Shown here: piece by piece, positions 16,095 through 23,357 of the stretch
How the letters are laid out: each line of letters opens with the position of its first letter
Numbering within the stretch: the first letter of the stretch is position 1
NCBI GenBank assembly: GCA_020352645.1
Contig: CP070683.1
Span: 1,647,750 to 1,681,075, forward strand
Length of the DNA: 33,326 nt
Direction: 5' to 3'
Source: Candidatus Bathyarchaeota archaeon
GTDB lineage: Archaea; Thermoproteota; Bathyarchaeia; Bathyarchaeales; SOJC01
The notes under the pieces: generated by a model
Database searches by the model: none
Told to the model about the DNA's origin: nothing
Seen by the model: the letters and a program-made list of their open reading frames with translations, nothing else
Program-made: the position numbers and the translations under genes

Positions 16095-16952
16095 TTAAAC
16101 ATCTCCTTGAATCCTTTCGAGTGCTATGTTACAGACCAGAATCTCAACATCGATAATTGTCCCGTTTGCGTTGCTGGCAATTCTGAATTCGACTTGATCG
16201 CTTCTTTCGTCAAGAATCGCTCTCACGAAGAGGGTGTCAGTGGGGTTGGAAAGGTTGTAAGTTTGAAGGGCTGGGGTCACGCTTATACATTTGGCTTTGA
16301 TGCTTGCTTGGCCATTTGCGACTAGTTCGGATGATTCGTTTAGATTGATTATATATATCCTTAGGAGGTTCTGAGGTTTCCCTTGACTCACTCCGGTTTC
16401 GATTACTGTTGCCAACGGTCGATATGTGAGTGTAAGTTCAGGCGCAATCTCTCCCGCCGATAGATAAAGCTGGGTCATTGTGTGTATGCTCTCGTTTATT
16501 ATTGCTCTTCGGTCTCCTTTCATGTAAAAGGTGTAGGTGGCTGTATCAGCTGAGGGTAGCTGGTAAACCGCTTTTCCAATGCTGTTGTTGAAGACTGATG
16601 AGTGAAATGTATTGTTATCAGTGATATTGATCAATAGGGACCTTGCTGTTGGATAGATTCTGAATATTCCACCTGAATCGTCGAAGTTGTAGACGCTAGA
16701 TGATCCTGGAGACCATTTGATGAACTCAATCGCATTCTCGAATGACTGCATGTTCTGTTTTGACACAGTGAAATTAAGAAGCTTGCCTTTTGCTTGGATC
16801 TTCGTAACAGAGACATAGTAGGTAGCAGACACGATCAATGTTAGTGACACAAAGAGCATGAGAAATGAAACGGGCAGTGCCGCAGCTCTTAGAGATAGCA
16901 AGAATTGTAGCTTTTCTCTTTTATTCTCTCTACGCAAGCGAAGTGCCCTCAT
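16095..16952 (-). CDS. Membrane-anchored surface protein, first gene of the pilus motor operon
   Basis: 285 residues. A very basic N-terminus (MRALRLRRENKREK) precedes one strong membrane helix (about 25-48), giving an outside-facing domain rich in beta strands and sequons (NFT, NIT, NNS, NES, NLS, NGT). No processing motif or named domain is recognised. It opens the operon: the shared promoter box lies 54 nt upstream, and the next gene starts at the base after its stop codon. It is likely a minor pilin or pilus-base protein, by context. Confidence 0.62.
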   Translation of the reverse strand: MRALRLRRENKREKLQFLLSLRAAALPVSFLMLFVSLTLIVSATYYVSVTKIQAKGKLLNFTVSKQNMQSFENAIEFIKWSPGSSSVYNFDDSGGIFRIYPTARSLLINITDNNTFHSSVFNNSIGKAVYQLPSADTATYTFYMKGDRRAIINESIHTMTQLYLSAGEIAPELTLTYRPLATVIETGVSQGKPQNLLRIYIINLNESSELVANGQASIKAKCISVTPALQTYNLSNPTDTLFVRAILDERSDQVEFRIASNANGTIIDVEILVCNIALERIQGDV

Positions 16953-17005
16953 AACTTACCTTACGTGAAGTTTCAAGCATTGCTTCTCAGCGAAGTCATA
17001 ATACG

Positions 17006-17030
17006 ATTTGTGTGTAAAAGACTACTACAC
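17006..17030 (-). promoter_or_regulatory. Shared pilus promoter box, motor operon copy
   Basis: On the minus strand, TACACACAAAT (17016-17006) lies 54 nt before the ATG at 16952. A second element GTGTAGT (17030-17024) sits exactly 7 nt further upstream. The same two elements with the same spacing occur before the downstream pilin gene, and the first element also precedes the other pilin gene. Whether this is a core promoter variant or an activator site is open. Confidence 0.6.
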
Positions 17031-17071
17031 ATCAGAATGCAGCGTACATATTAGAGAACGCCGTATATTCG

Positions 17072-17089
17072 AAAAAAAAGGAAAAAAAG
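17072..17089 (-). terminator. Poly-T terminator after the second pilin gene
   Basis: On the minus strand the region just after the pilin stop runs into two T tracts of seven to eight T each, the typical archaeal intrinsic termination signal. It separates the abundant pilin transcript from the motor operon, which has its own promoter box. Confidence 0.65.
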
Positions 17090-17108
17090 AAAGAGTTTTG
17101 ATTTTTGT

Positions 17109-17660
17109 CTAAGCAGATGCTTGGACGTTGCTCTCTTTGTAGTATTGTGCGTTGGCTGTGAAGACGGTTATGCCTATTGTGACGCCGATGTCATTGACTG
17201 AGACGTGGTCTGGGTTGGCGATGTATACTATCATGGTCCAGCCTGATTTCAGGATTAGGTCGTCGCTGGCTTGTGTGAAAGTGAATGGTGTGGTGCCAAC
17301 GGTTATGCTGCCGCCATCGGCTAGTGTGGAATTGAACGGAAGATCGGCGTTGATGGTGTCTTGGGTCTTGTTGTAGTAGACGGTGGTCCATACGCATTCT
17401 TGTCCTCTAACAGTGATCTTGTCCATGACCAAGTCACGGCCGCCGGTGTTGATGATCAAGAAGGCTGTCTCGGCAAAAGTCGTTCCGTTATGCCATGTAT
17501 GAAGCTTGGTCACTTGTATGCTCTCTTCTTCGACTCTAGTTGTGGTTACGTTTATGGCGTAGAACGTAACAACAGTTGCTAGAAGCACTGAGACTACCAA
17601 GATAATCAGTGTCGTCACTACGGTGCTGAGTCCTCTCTTACTCTTCAAAAGACTTTTCAT
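17109..17660 (-). CDS. Major type IV pilin, copy 2
   Basis: 183 residues from the ATG at 17660, which has a GGAGAG site; a longer open frame upstream is non-coding leader. Class III signal: MKSLLKSKRG, cleavage expected after R-G, then LSTVVTTLIILVVSVLLATV, the hydrophobic helix that packs the pilus core. The head domain is beta-rich with sequons (NVT, NGT, NKT, NST) and a single cysteine (ECVW). It is a close paralogue of the gene 694 bp upstream: same length, no indels and about 85-90 percent identical by eye. Separate terminators and promoter boxes suggest independent, strong expression. Confidence 0.88.
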   Translation of the reverse strand: MKSLLKSKRGLSTVVTTLIILVVSVLLATVVTFYAINVTTTRVEEESIQVTKLHTWHNGTTFAETAFLIINTGGRDLVMDKITVRGQECVWTTVYYNKTQDTINADLPFNSTLADGGSITVGTTPFTFTQASDDLILKSGWTMIVYIANPDHVSVNDIGVTIGITVFTANAQYYKESNVQASA

Positions 17661-17709
17661 TGTTTTCTCTCCATTTTCGAAGGCAGTTTGCCCGCTATGA
17701 GATAAGATA

Positions 17710-17734
17710 ATTTGTGCGTAGGACAGAACTACAC
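17710..17734 (-). promoter_or_regulatory. Shared pilus promoter box, pilin copy 2
   Basis: Minus strand TACGCACAAAT (17720-17710) lies 50 nt before the pilin ATG, with GTGTAGT (17734-17728) 7 nt further upstream. This is the same pair and spacing as at 17006-17030. Confidence 0.6.
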
Positions 17735-17778
17735 ATATGTTGGCAGCGTAGTCGACTTTCAGGGAGTTGTTTATAGTG

Positions 17779-17785
17779 AAAAAAA
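17779..17785 (-). terminator. Poly-T terminator after the first pilin gene
   Basis: A seven-T run on the minus strand shortly after the stop of the upstream pilin gene, before the promoter box of the next pilin gene. It implies that the two pilins are separate transcription units. Confidence 0.55.
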
Positions 17786-17802
17786 TAAGGTGGGGTTTTT
17801 GG

Positions 17803-18354
17803 TTATGCTGATGCTTGTACATTGCATTCTTTGTAGTATTGTGCGTTGGCTGTGAAGATGGTTACGCCTATTGTGACGCCGATGTCGCTGACTGAGACGT
17901 GGTCTGGGTTGGCGATGTATACTATCATGGTCCAGCCTGATTTCAGGATTAGGTCGTCGCTGGCTTGTGTGATAGTGTATGTTGTGGTGCCGACGGTCAC
18001 GTTTCCGCCATCGGTTAGGGTTGGTTCATATGAAAGATCGGCGTTGATGGTATCTTGTGTTTTGTTATAGTAGATGGTGTTCCATACGCATTCTTGTCCT
18101 CTAACAGTGATCTTATCCATGACTATGTCTCTTCCGCCTGTGTTTATTATGAGAAAACCTGCCTCTGCGAATGATGTGCCGTTGTGCCAAATATGCTGCT
18201 TGTACAATTGTATGCTCTCTTCTTGAACCCTTGTAGTCGTGACATTGATGGCATAGAAGGTAACCACCGTAGCGAGCAAAACGGATACCACAAGAATGAT
18301 CAGCGTTGTAACAACTGTGCTAAGTCCCCTTTTGCTTGCAAGAAGCGATTTCAT
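17803..18354 (-). CDS. Major type IV pilin, copy 1
   Basis: 183 residues from the ATG at 18354, with GGGAAG upstream. The class III signal MKSLLASKRG is followed by the same LSTVVTTLIILVVSVLLATV helix as the neighbour. The first 49 residues differ from copy 2 at only two positions, and the C-terminal ~50 residues are almost identical. The middle differs more (YKQHIWHNGT versus VTKLHTWHNGT; DLSYEPTLTDGGN versus DLPFNSTLADGGS). The last residues change ESNVQASA to ECNVQASA, adding a second cysteine here. It may form a heteropolymer with copy 2 or be expressed alternately; neither can be decided from sequence. Confidence 0.88.
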   Translation of the reverse strand: MKSLLASKRGLSTVVTTLIILVVSVLLATVVTFYAINVTTTRVQEESIQLYKQHIWHNGTSFAEAGFLIINTGGRDIVMDKITVRGQECVWNTIYYNKTQDTINADLSYEPTLTDGGNVTVGTTTYTITQASDDLILKSGWTMIVYIANPDHVSVSDIGVTIGVTIFTANAQYYKECNVQASA

Positions 18355-18406
18355 TGTCTTCCCTCGACAATCATTGATAAGATATATGCCTCTCTGAAGT
18401 ATGTTC

Positions 18407-18417
18407 ATTTGTGTGTA
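18407..18417 (-). promoter_or_regulatory. Shared pilus promoter box, pilin copy 1
   Basis: TACACACAAAT on the minus strand, 53 nt before the pilin ATG. The GTGTAGT element found upstream of the other two copies is absent here. Confidence 0.55.
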
Positions 18418-18488
18418 GCAAAATGAGACGCGTTTCTGCGATTAGAACCGACACTTATTCTTTCCAATACTATCGCAAGATGTGGTTT

Positions 18489-19406
18489 TTAAGACCTAAG
18501 ACTGATCTCCAAAGGCTTCTCAGCTTTCCATAATTCAAAGAAGAGTTTGGAGAAGGCATTGACGAACGCTTCATAGTTTGTCCATAGAGCAGCAAGCTTC
18601 ATACGTTTTTCCTTATCATTAGAATGCTCGCTTCTCTTTCTAATGAAAAGGAGAAGCTCGTCTTGATCTGTTAAGATGAAGGTTGGCACACCCTTGATAT
18701 CCGAAAGTGAATACCGAACATCAGGAAGCCTAATTTTCTGCACAAAGAACTGGCTCTTCCGACAATTCTTAGTGAGAAGCTTTACTTCAAGTTTCTTTTT
18801 AGATAGTTTCTCAAGTCTATCTATAAGGCCTGAATGATACAATCTTGCAAGATCGTCTTCAGAAGCGAAAATGCTTGTTTTTGTTTCAGCTTTTTGCACA
18901 ATCTCATTTGCCTTAAAGTCTACCTGTTCCTCACCCTCAAGTATTTGGAAAACCTCTTTCCTTTGATGCACAATTTCAGGGTGCGGGAGGGAGAGCCAGA
19001 TTTCGATTAGATCCTTCTTCTTACGTTCCAGCTGCCTTATCCTAAGCTTCTTGGCTTCGATCAGAGCTTCAATCGCCTTTTCGAAAGGTGTGGCAATGAA
19101 TTTGAGAGGTTTCTCGAAGACTGATGAGACTAAACCTCTTTTTTCTAAGTCTCGCAATATTCGATAAGTCTCAGTTCTGTGAAGGCTGAGTGCTTCGGAA
19201 ATCTCGCTAGCCTTCCTCTCCCTTGAGCGGGCAAGATAAACATAAACTCGTATCTCATTCTTTGATAGACCGAGTTTCTGAAGCATGCTCTCAACAAGCT
19301 CTATGGATTTGATCGGACCCGTATCTTTTCTGATATATTTCCAGGTCCCCGCATTATCGTCATAAACCTTAACAACCTTTTGAGGTTTTTCCACAATCGT
19401 CTCCAA
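18489..19406 (-). CDS. TrmB-family transcriptional regulator
   Basis: 305 residues. The N-terminal winged helix (about 38-105) has the TrmB hallmarks: LGLSKNEIRVYVYLARSRERKASEISEALSLHR (in two blocks) and TYRILRDLEKRGLV. A charged coiled coil (about 112-140, KKLRIRQLERKKKDLIE) is followed by a C-terminal effector-type domain with IFASEDDLARLY and a PLD-like fold. TrmB proteins usually respond to sugars. The specific sugar-binding extension is missing, so the ligand is unknown. The frame begins with TTG at 19406; GTG at 19394 with GGAG upstream is a likely alternative. It faces LonB across a 242-bp intergenic region with repeats, and pilins lie downstream, so it may control either. Confidence 0.83.
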   Translation of the reverse strand: METIVEKPQKVVKVYDDNAGTWKYIRKDTGPIKSIELVESMLQKLGLSKNEIRVYVYLARSRERKASEISEALSLHRTETYRILRDLEKRGLVSSVFEKPLKFIATPFEKAIEALIEAKKLRIRQLERKKKDLIEIWLSLPHPEIVHQRKEVFQILEGEEQVDFKANEIVQKAETKTSIFASEDDLARLYHSGLIDRLEKLSKKKLEVKLLTKNCRKSQFFVQKIRLPDVRYSLSDIKGVPTFILTDQDELLLFIRKRSEHSNDKEKRMKLAALWTNYEAFVNAFSKLFFELWKAEKPLEISLRS

Positions 19407-19430
19407 ACTAAGCCACTCTCAAACATTCTA

Positions 19431-19507
19431 AATCTGAATCTTAGCGATAGTGATTCTGAATGTCTGTTCACCCTCTATTTTATACTTCTGAACTCACAAT
19501 CTGAATC
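19431..19507. repeat. Repeated AATCTGAATC elements between TrmB-type and LonB genes
   Basis: The 10-mer AATCTGAATC occurs at 19431-19440 and 19498-19507. Between them lie ATTCTGAAT (19453-19461) and the half-match TTCTGAA (19486-19492). All share (T/A)TCTGAA in the same orientation, at irregular steps. The cluster sits in the divergent promoter region and may be a regulator binding array. The rest of the region holds a TATA-like TATATTAA near 19575 and a GAGGGAGA ribosome site for LonB. Confidence 0.5.
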
Positions 19508-19648
19508 GAAAATCAACGTTACAGAACCTTATAGACATATTACCGAAGGGGACATAATAACAGATGTAAAATAAGCCGTATATTAAGACTGGAGACATAT
19601 TTTTCATAGTTACCATCCGTTGCTGATGGCTAACCCAGAGGGAGAATC

Positions 19649-21865
19649 ATGGCTTATTTCGGAGAAGAAACAGAAATCATACGCGGGAAAAAGTGGAACT
19701 GGCGAAATTTCAGATCCACAGAGACGTATCCTGTATCCAATAATCTCCTCGACTGGGTAATAGGGCAAGAACGGGCTTTGAACGAGTGTTATCTGTGCCT
19801 TGAAGAGTGGGTTCATAAACTTAAGAATCTAGAAAAAGAGAATTGGTATGAAGCGTGGAAAGATGCGAAAGGAGAAAAGCCAAACACCACTAAAGCACCC
19901 CCTCCGGGACCTTATCTTCTGCTGCTGGGTGATCCAGGCACTGGGAAATCTCTGATCGGGAGAGCTCTCGCAGCCCACCTCACGGAATTGTATGAGCAGC
20001 ACAAGATTCAGCTCAAAGATGTCATTTGCTGGCAAAATGATATTGTACCTAGTGAGCCCAGAATCTCCTCTCACCCAGCAGGGGAAGCAAAGAAAATCAT
20101 TTTCAAAGAAAAACTGAAAGAAACTAAGAAACTGTTTCTCCAAAGAGCCGGAATAAAGGCTCTAACCTATCTGATGATTGTTGTCGCTTCCGTATTCATG
20201 TTTGCAGGCTTCTATTACCTGTGGCAACAGCAGCTACAGTGGGATGCTAATATTTTGACGGCGTTCGGACAACCAGTACAAGAGTTCTATGGAGGAGACT
20301 TCACCAAGTACATGCTAGACGCGTTCGTTTCGATAGGCACAACCACCTTCTTACCTGCAGGCATGATGCTGATGTTCCTAATTCTAGTCGTTGTGCTTGG
20401 ACGCTTTGGGATCATGGGAGGAGCAAAGGGTGTTGGCGGAGCGAAGGCGACAAACGTTCCTAAACTAATAGTTGACAACACACAAAGAGTGGCTCCCTTC
20501 ATTGATGCAACAGGCCATGGCTCAGCTCAGCTGTTTGGTAGCATTGCTTGGGATCCACTGCAGACTGGAGGTTTGGGAACCCCTGAACATCAAAGAGTGT
20601 CCGCAGGCGACGTTCATAGAGCTCATTCCGGCATACTTTTCATTGACGAAATCAAAAATCTAAAACCATCTGAAGCGGTCACTTTGCTGACCGTGCTGGA
20701 AGATGGACAGCTGCCGATTACCTTGAGAAGCCGATGGGATGAAGGAAATACAGCTGCAATGGCTGTGGCAACTGAATCAGTGCCATGCATGTGCTTCCTA
20801 GTAGGAGCAGGCAACTTCGACAGCATAGGACAGGTTCATCCAGCTCTTATGGACAGGATTTATGGTTATGGCAAAGTCGTGAGAATGAATAACGACATGC
20901 CAAATACTGTAGAGAATCGCAGGAGATATGTTCAGTTTATTGCCCAAGAAGTTTCACGATTCCATCTACTACCATTCAGCAGAGAAGCTTGTGAGGAAGT
21001 GCTGGATGAAGGACGTAGGCGAAGCAACAAGAGGGATGGGCTGACAACAAGATTCAGACCGATGATATCGATAGTAAAAACAGCCGCAACCTTGGCTATC
21101 AAAGAAAGCTGTAAAATGGTTGAGAGAAGACACGTAAAGGAGGCAATCGAGAAGCACTGTAAAACAATTCAGAAGCAGATTCTTGAACATCAGATAAGCG
21201 AAAGAGGTAAGCTTCTTGACATCAGACCTGAAGGTGTCAGACTCGGCCAGATTTATGGCCTAGCAGTGGTTTCTGATCCCTTTAGCGGTGAAATGACTGG
21301 TAATGTGTTAACCGTTAAAGGGTTTCTGGACAAGAGGGACAACGGAAACAACAATCATCTGAAAGGATACTACAAAGTAACGGGAATCGCAAAAGGCAGG
21401 AAAGAACGGTTCATAACAGATAGCGTCGCGAAAGTACGAAGTGTAATTCTGCAGAAATATGGTGTAGATATCGCCCAAGACTACTTCACTCACATAGATT
21501 TTGCTCAAGCGTATGGAGTGGACGGGCCGAGTGCAGGTGTTACGATGGCCATTCTTCTGTGCTCATTGATAGAAGGCAAATCACTCAGACAAGACGTAGC
21601 AGTGACTGGTGAGATTAATGTCGGAGTTGACGGCGACGTTCCGGTTACTGCAATCGGTGGTCTTCATGAGAAGATCAGAGCTGCTGAAGCGTGGGGTTTC
21701 AAGAAGGTGGTAATTCCCGCGAAGAACTACAAGCACTCGATAGATCCAAGAGACTATGACATAAGCGTGGTTCCAGGCGAGACTTTGAGAGACTATCTCA
21801 AAGAATGCTTGGTTGACTATATTGCACCGTTCAGCACAACAGGAAATACAGATCAACCTAAATGA
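19649..21865 (+). CDS. lonB: ATP-dependent protease LonB, membrane-anchored
   Basis: 738 residues, long for archaeal LonB (about 620-700). Order: N-terminal AAA+ entry, Walker A GDPGTGKS (94-101), two membrane helices (about 171-191 and 236-251) inserted in the ATPase domain as typical for archaeal LonB, Walker B ILFIDE (329-334), sensor N389, helical domain, then the Lon protease domain with catalytic Ser628 in DGPSAG and Lys675 in GGLHEK. It degrades misfolded and regulatory proteins at the membrane. The ATG is well placed after GAGGGAGAATC. The N-terminal 90 residues carry an insertion rich in Trp/Lys (VHKLKNLEKENWYEAWKDAK) before Walker A that is longer than usual. The repeats upstream and the chaperone-like cluster downstream hint at a stress or quality-control neighbourhood. 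Confidence 0.95.
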   Translation: MAYFGEETEIIRGKKWNWRNFRSTETYPVSNNLLDWVIGQERALNECYLCLEEWVHKLKNLEKENWYEAWKDAKGEKPNTTKAPPPGPYLLLLGDPGTGKSLIGRALAAHLTELYEQHKIQLKDVICWQNDIVPSEPRISSHPAGEAKKIIFKEKLKETKKLFLQRAGIKALTYLMIVVASVFMFAGFYYLWQQQLQWDANILTAFGQPVQEFYGGDFTKYMLDAFVSIGTTTFLPAGMMLMFLILVVVLGRFGIMGGAKGVGGAKATNVPKLIVDNTQRVAPFIDATGHGSAQLFGSIAWDPLQTGGLGTPEHQRVSAGDVHRAHSGILFIDEIKNLKPSEAVTLLTVLEDGQLPITLRSRWDEGNTAAMAVATESVPCMCFLVGAGNFDSIGQVHPALMDRIYGYGKVVRMNNDMPNTVENRRRYVQFIAQEVSRFHLLPFSREACEEVLDEGRRRSNKRDGLTTRFRPMISIVKTAATLAIKESCKMVERRHVKEAIEKHCKTIQKQILEHQISERGKLLDIRPEGVRLGQIYGLAVVSDPFSGEMTGNVLTVKGFLDKRDNGNNNHLKGYYKVTGIAKGRKERFITDSVAKVRSVILQKYGVDIAQDYFTHIDFAQAYGVDGPSAGVTMAILLCSLIEGKSLRQDVAVTGEINVGVDGDVPVTAIGGLHEKIRAAEAWGFKKVVIPAKNYKHSIDPRDYDISVVPGETLRDYLKECLVDYIAPFSTTGNTDQPK

Positions 21866-21871
21866 GGCTCA

Positions 21872-22059
21872 CATCTCTACGTGCCTAGACTCTTTCTTTA
21901 TGCAAGTTCCAATGCGCGCACTGATTCCCAACCATATAGGCCACGGAGCTTAGCGACCTATCGAGCAGCTCCAGCTAGACAATACTGACAGACATCTCCG
22001 GGTGCGTAAGACTCTGTAACGTACAAATTCTCTTATCTCCCGGAATGAACGTAGAGATG
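21872..22059. repeat. Perfect 11-bp inverted repeat spanning the LonB downstream intergenic region
   Basis: CATCTCTACGT at 21872-21882 and its exact complement ACGTAGAGATG at 22049-22059 bracket 166 bp. The right copy lies directly before the start of the next gene and could bury its ribosome site if paired in RNA. A second, small hairpin (GGAGCT 21945-21950 / AGCTCC 21967-21972) lies inside. No gene is seen in between. It may be a leader structure, or chance. Confidence 0.45.
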
Positions 22060-22067
22060 GGCAACAA

Positions 22068-22742
22068 GTGGTGAATTATACCATGGTTGATGGAGTAGAA
22101 GAAAGACCGCAGGTTCATAACGTTCTGCAGCACCAGCATTCAGAAAATGGCATTGGTGCTTCCATCGCCAGCGAGTCACCGAACACTGACGAAACTCAAA
22201 TAGAGTATAAAGAGGATGAGAACGAACTCAACAACTCTCTAAGAGCGATTGGAGAAGAGACGACTAAGCTGGCCGAATACATACAGCAAGAAAGAAATCT
22301 AACACAGGACCTAAGCAACCTCCTGGTTCACGTGTTAAGAAGACTCAAGACTTCTTTCAATATTCCCCCCAGTGATTTGACCGTAGTCGGCCCGGCGAAA
22401 AAGATCGAGCTCACCGCAGAAGGATACTTGAGAATAACTAGGCGGGATGATAGTGTGAACTCAAGATTTCTAGCAGAACACTCTCCAGATACAGTCCTGA
22501 GCGTTATGATCACTGTCGTTCCGGAACTCGAGAAAGCAGTTGAATCATATCGCGAAAACATCACTAGAAGAGTCACACTCCTAGAAAAAATAAAAAGTGA
22601 GCTAAAGAGTCTACAGAAAGCGGTCTCATATGGGGAGAAAGAGAAGCTTAAACAAACCGAAAGCAACGGAGTACAGAGTTCGTCGATATCAAACAAAGTT
22701 AAAGATCAAACCGATAAGGGGTCGGAAAGTTGGGAAATGTAG
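22068..22742 (+). CDS. Helical protein A of the MoxR/VWA neighbourhood, paralogue of the gene at 26956
   Basis: 224 residues from GTG 22068 (GTG 22071 or ATG 22083 also possible). No known family is recognised. Layout: an acidic, low-complexity N-terminus (1-60); a helical segment NSLRAIGEETTKLAEYIQQE-RNL; a short beta-like centre (KKIELTAEGYLRITRRDD); a long helix or coiled coil (TVLSVMITVVPELEKAVESY, RENITRRVTLLEKIKSELKS); and a polar C-terminus. The same order and many identical residues occur in the protein at 26956 (SLR...EERNL; LMISVAEDVLPKLGEL; RAYRQTLENRISFLSSITKE), so the two are paralogues. It is soluble, with no membrane segment. It overlaps the next gene by 13 bp. Confidence 0.65.
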   Translation: MVNYTMVDGVEERPQVHNVLQHQHSENGIGASIASESPNTDETQIEYKEDENELNNSLRAIGEETTKLAEYIQQERNLTQDLSNLLVHVLRRLKTSFNIPPSDLTVVGPAKKIELTAEGYLRITRRDDSVNSRFLAEHSPDTVLSVMITVVPELEKAVESYRENITRRVTLLEKIKSELKSLQKAVSYGEKEKLKQTESNGVQSSSISNKVKDQTDKGSESWEM

Positions 22743-23278
22743 CGACAGAAATCCGCAGCTTCTATTCGATAAGAGAAATGTGCGAAGCACTCGAGGAGGA
22801 TATCCTGCAAAACAAAGGGATAGTGGAAGAATACAGCCAATGGCTTGGCTCATTCTTGCGAGATTCAGATGTGGCTCAGGAAAATGAAGAATGGAGAAAA
22901 ACGTTAGAGAAGCTAGGAAAAGCGAAATCCAGAAGGAAGACCAAGAAAGCAAAGAAGAGGGGCAAGTCGGGAAGCAAGCAATGGTCGAGTGACCATTGGA
23001 TTCAATTCAAAGAAATCATGTTGAGTGCGTCTGAACAGGGCGAAGCTGAAATACTTTTCGACGCCATAGAAAGCCTCAGTAATAAGGTAGATCGATTAGA
23101 AAAGGCCAAGGATTCTCTGTTAGAGCTAGAGAGGTCTAGACTCGGTGGCGACATAACATATATAGCATATTTCTGTGACGGAATACCTGAGAAAGTGGTT
23201 CTTCGCCATAGAAAAGACCAAGAATTCGAAAAGAAATTTCAGTACATGGCTGACTTCTCTATTGTGAAAGATGCGTAG
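22730..23278 (+). CDS. Unrecognised basic/coiled-coil protein B
   Basis: 182 residues from TTG 22730, overlapping the stop of protein A, so the two are co-translated. The N-terminal helical part (REMCEALEEDILQNKGIVEEY) is followed by a strongly basic linker (about 66-84: KSRRKTKKAKKRGKSGSK), a coiled coil (about 105-138, SLSNKVDRLEKAKDSLLELE) and a small C-terminal domain (GGDITYIAYFCDGIPEKVVL, then RHRKDQEFEKKF). The basic linker could contact nucleic acid or an acidic partner such as the N-terminus of protein A. No family is recognised; the function is inferred only from its place between protein A and the SecB-like gene. Confidence 0.6.
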   Translation: MGNVATEIRSFYSIREMCEALEEDILQNKGIVEEYSQWLGSFLRDSDVAQENEEWRKTLEKLGKAKSRRKTKKAKKRGKSGSKQWSSDHWIQFKEIMLSASEQGEAEILFDAIESLSNKVDRLEKAKDSLLELERSRLGGDITYIAYFCDGIPEKVVLRHRKDQEFEKKFQYMADFSIVKDA

Positions 23279-23320
23279 TATGTGTGAGAGTGCTACTGCA
23301 TATTGTCTGTAGCAAGTGTT

Positions 23321-23331
23321 TACACACAAAC
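23321..23331 (+). promoter_or_regulatory. TACACACAAAC box upstream of the SecB-like gene
   Basis: Matches the shared pilus promoter box at 10 of 11 bases. It lies 27 nt before GTG 23358 and 57 nt before ATG 23388; the latter spacing resembles the 50-54 nt seen at the pilus genes. This is a possible common regulatory link, or chance in an AC-rich stretch. Confidence 0.35.
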
Positions 23332-23357
23332 TGAAAATTGTCAACGCCTAGTCGTGA

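Noticed and set aside
17661-17822. N-terminal extension of pilin copy 2
   Set aside because: The long frame reads through the promoter box; the ATG at 17660 has a ribosome site and matches the signal peptide of copy 1.
9921-18354. Archaellum (fla/arl) operon
   Set aside because: The motor genes are present, but FlaH, FlaF, FlaG and the usual archaellin array are absent; the two major subunits look like pilins.
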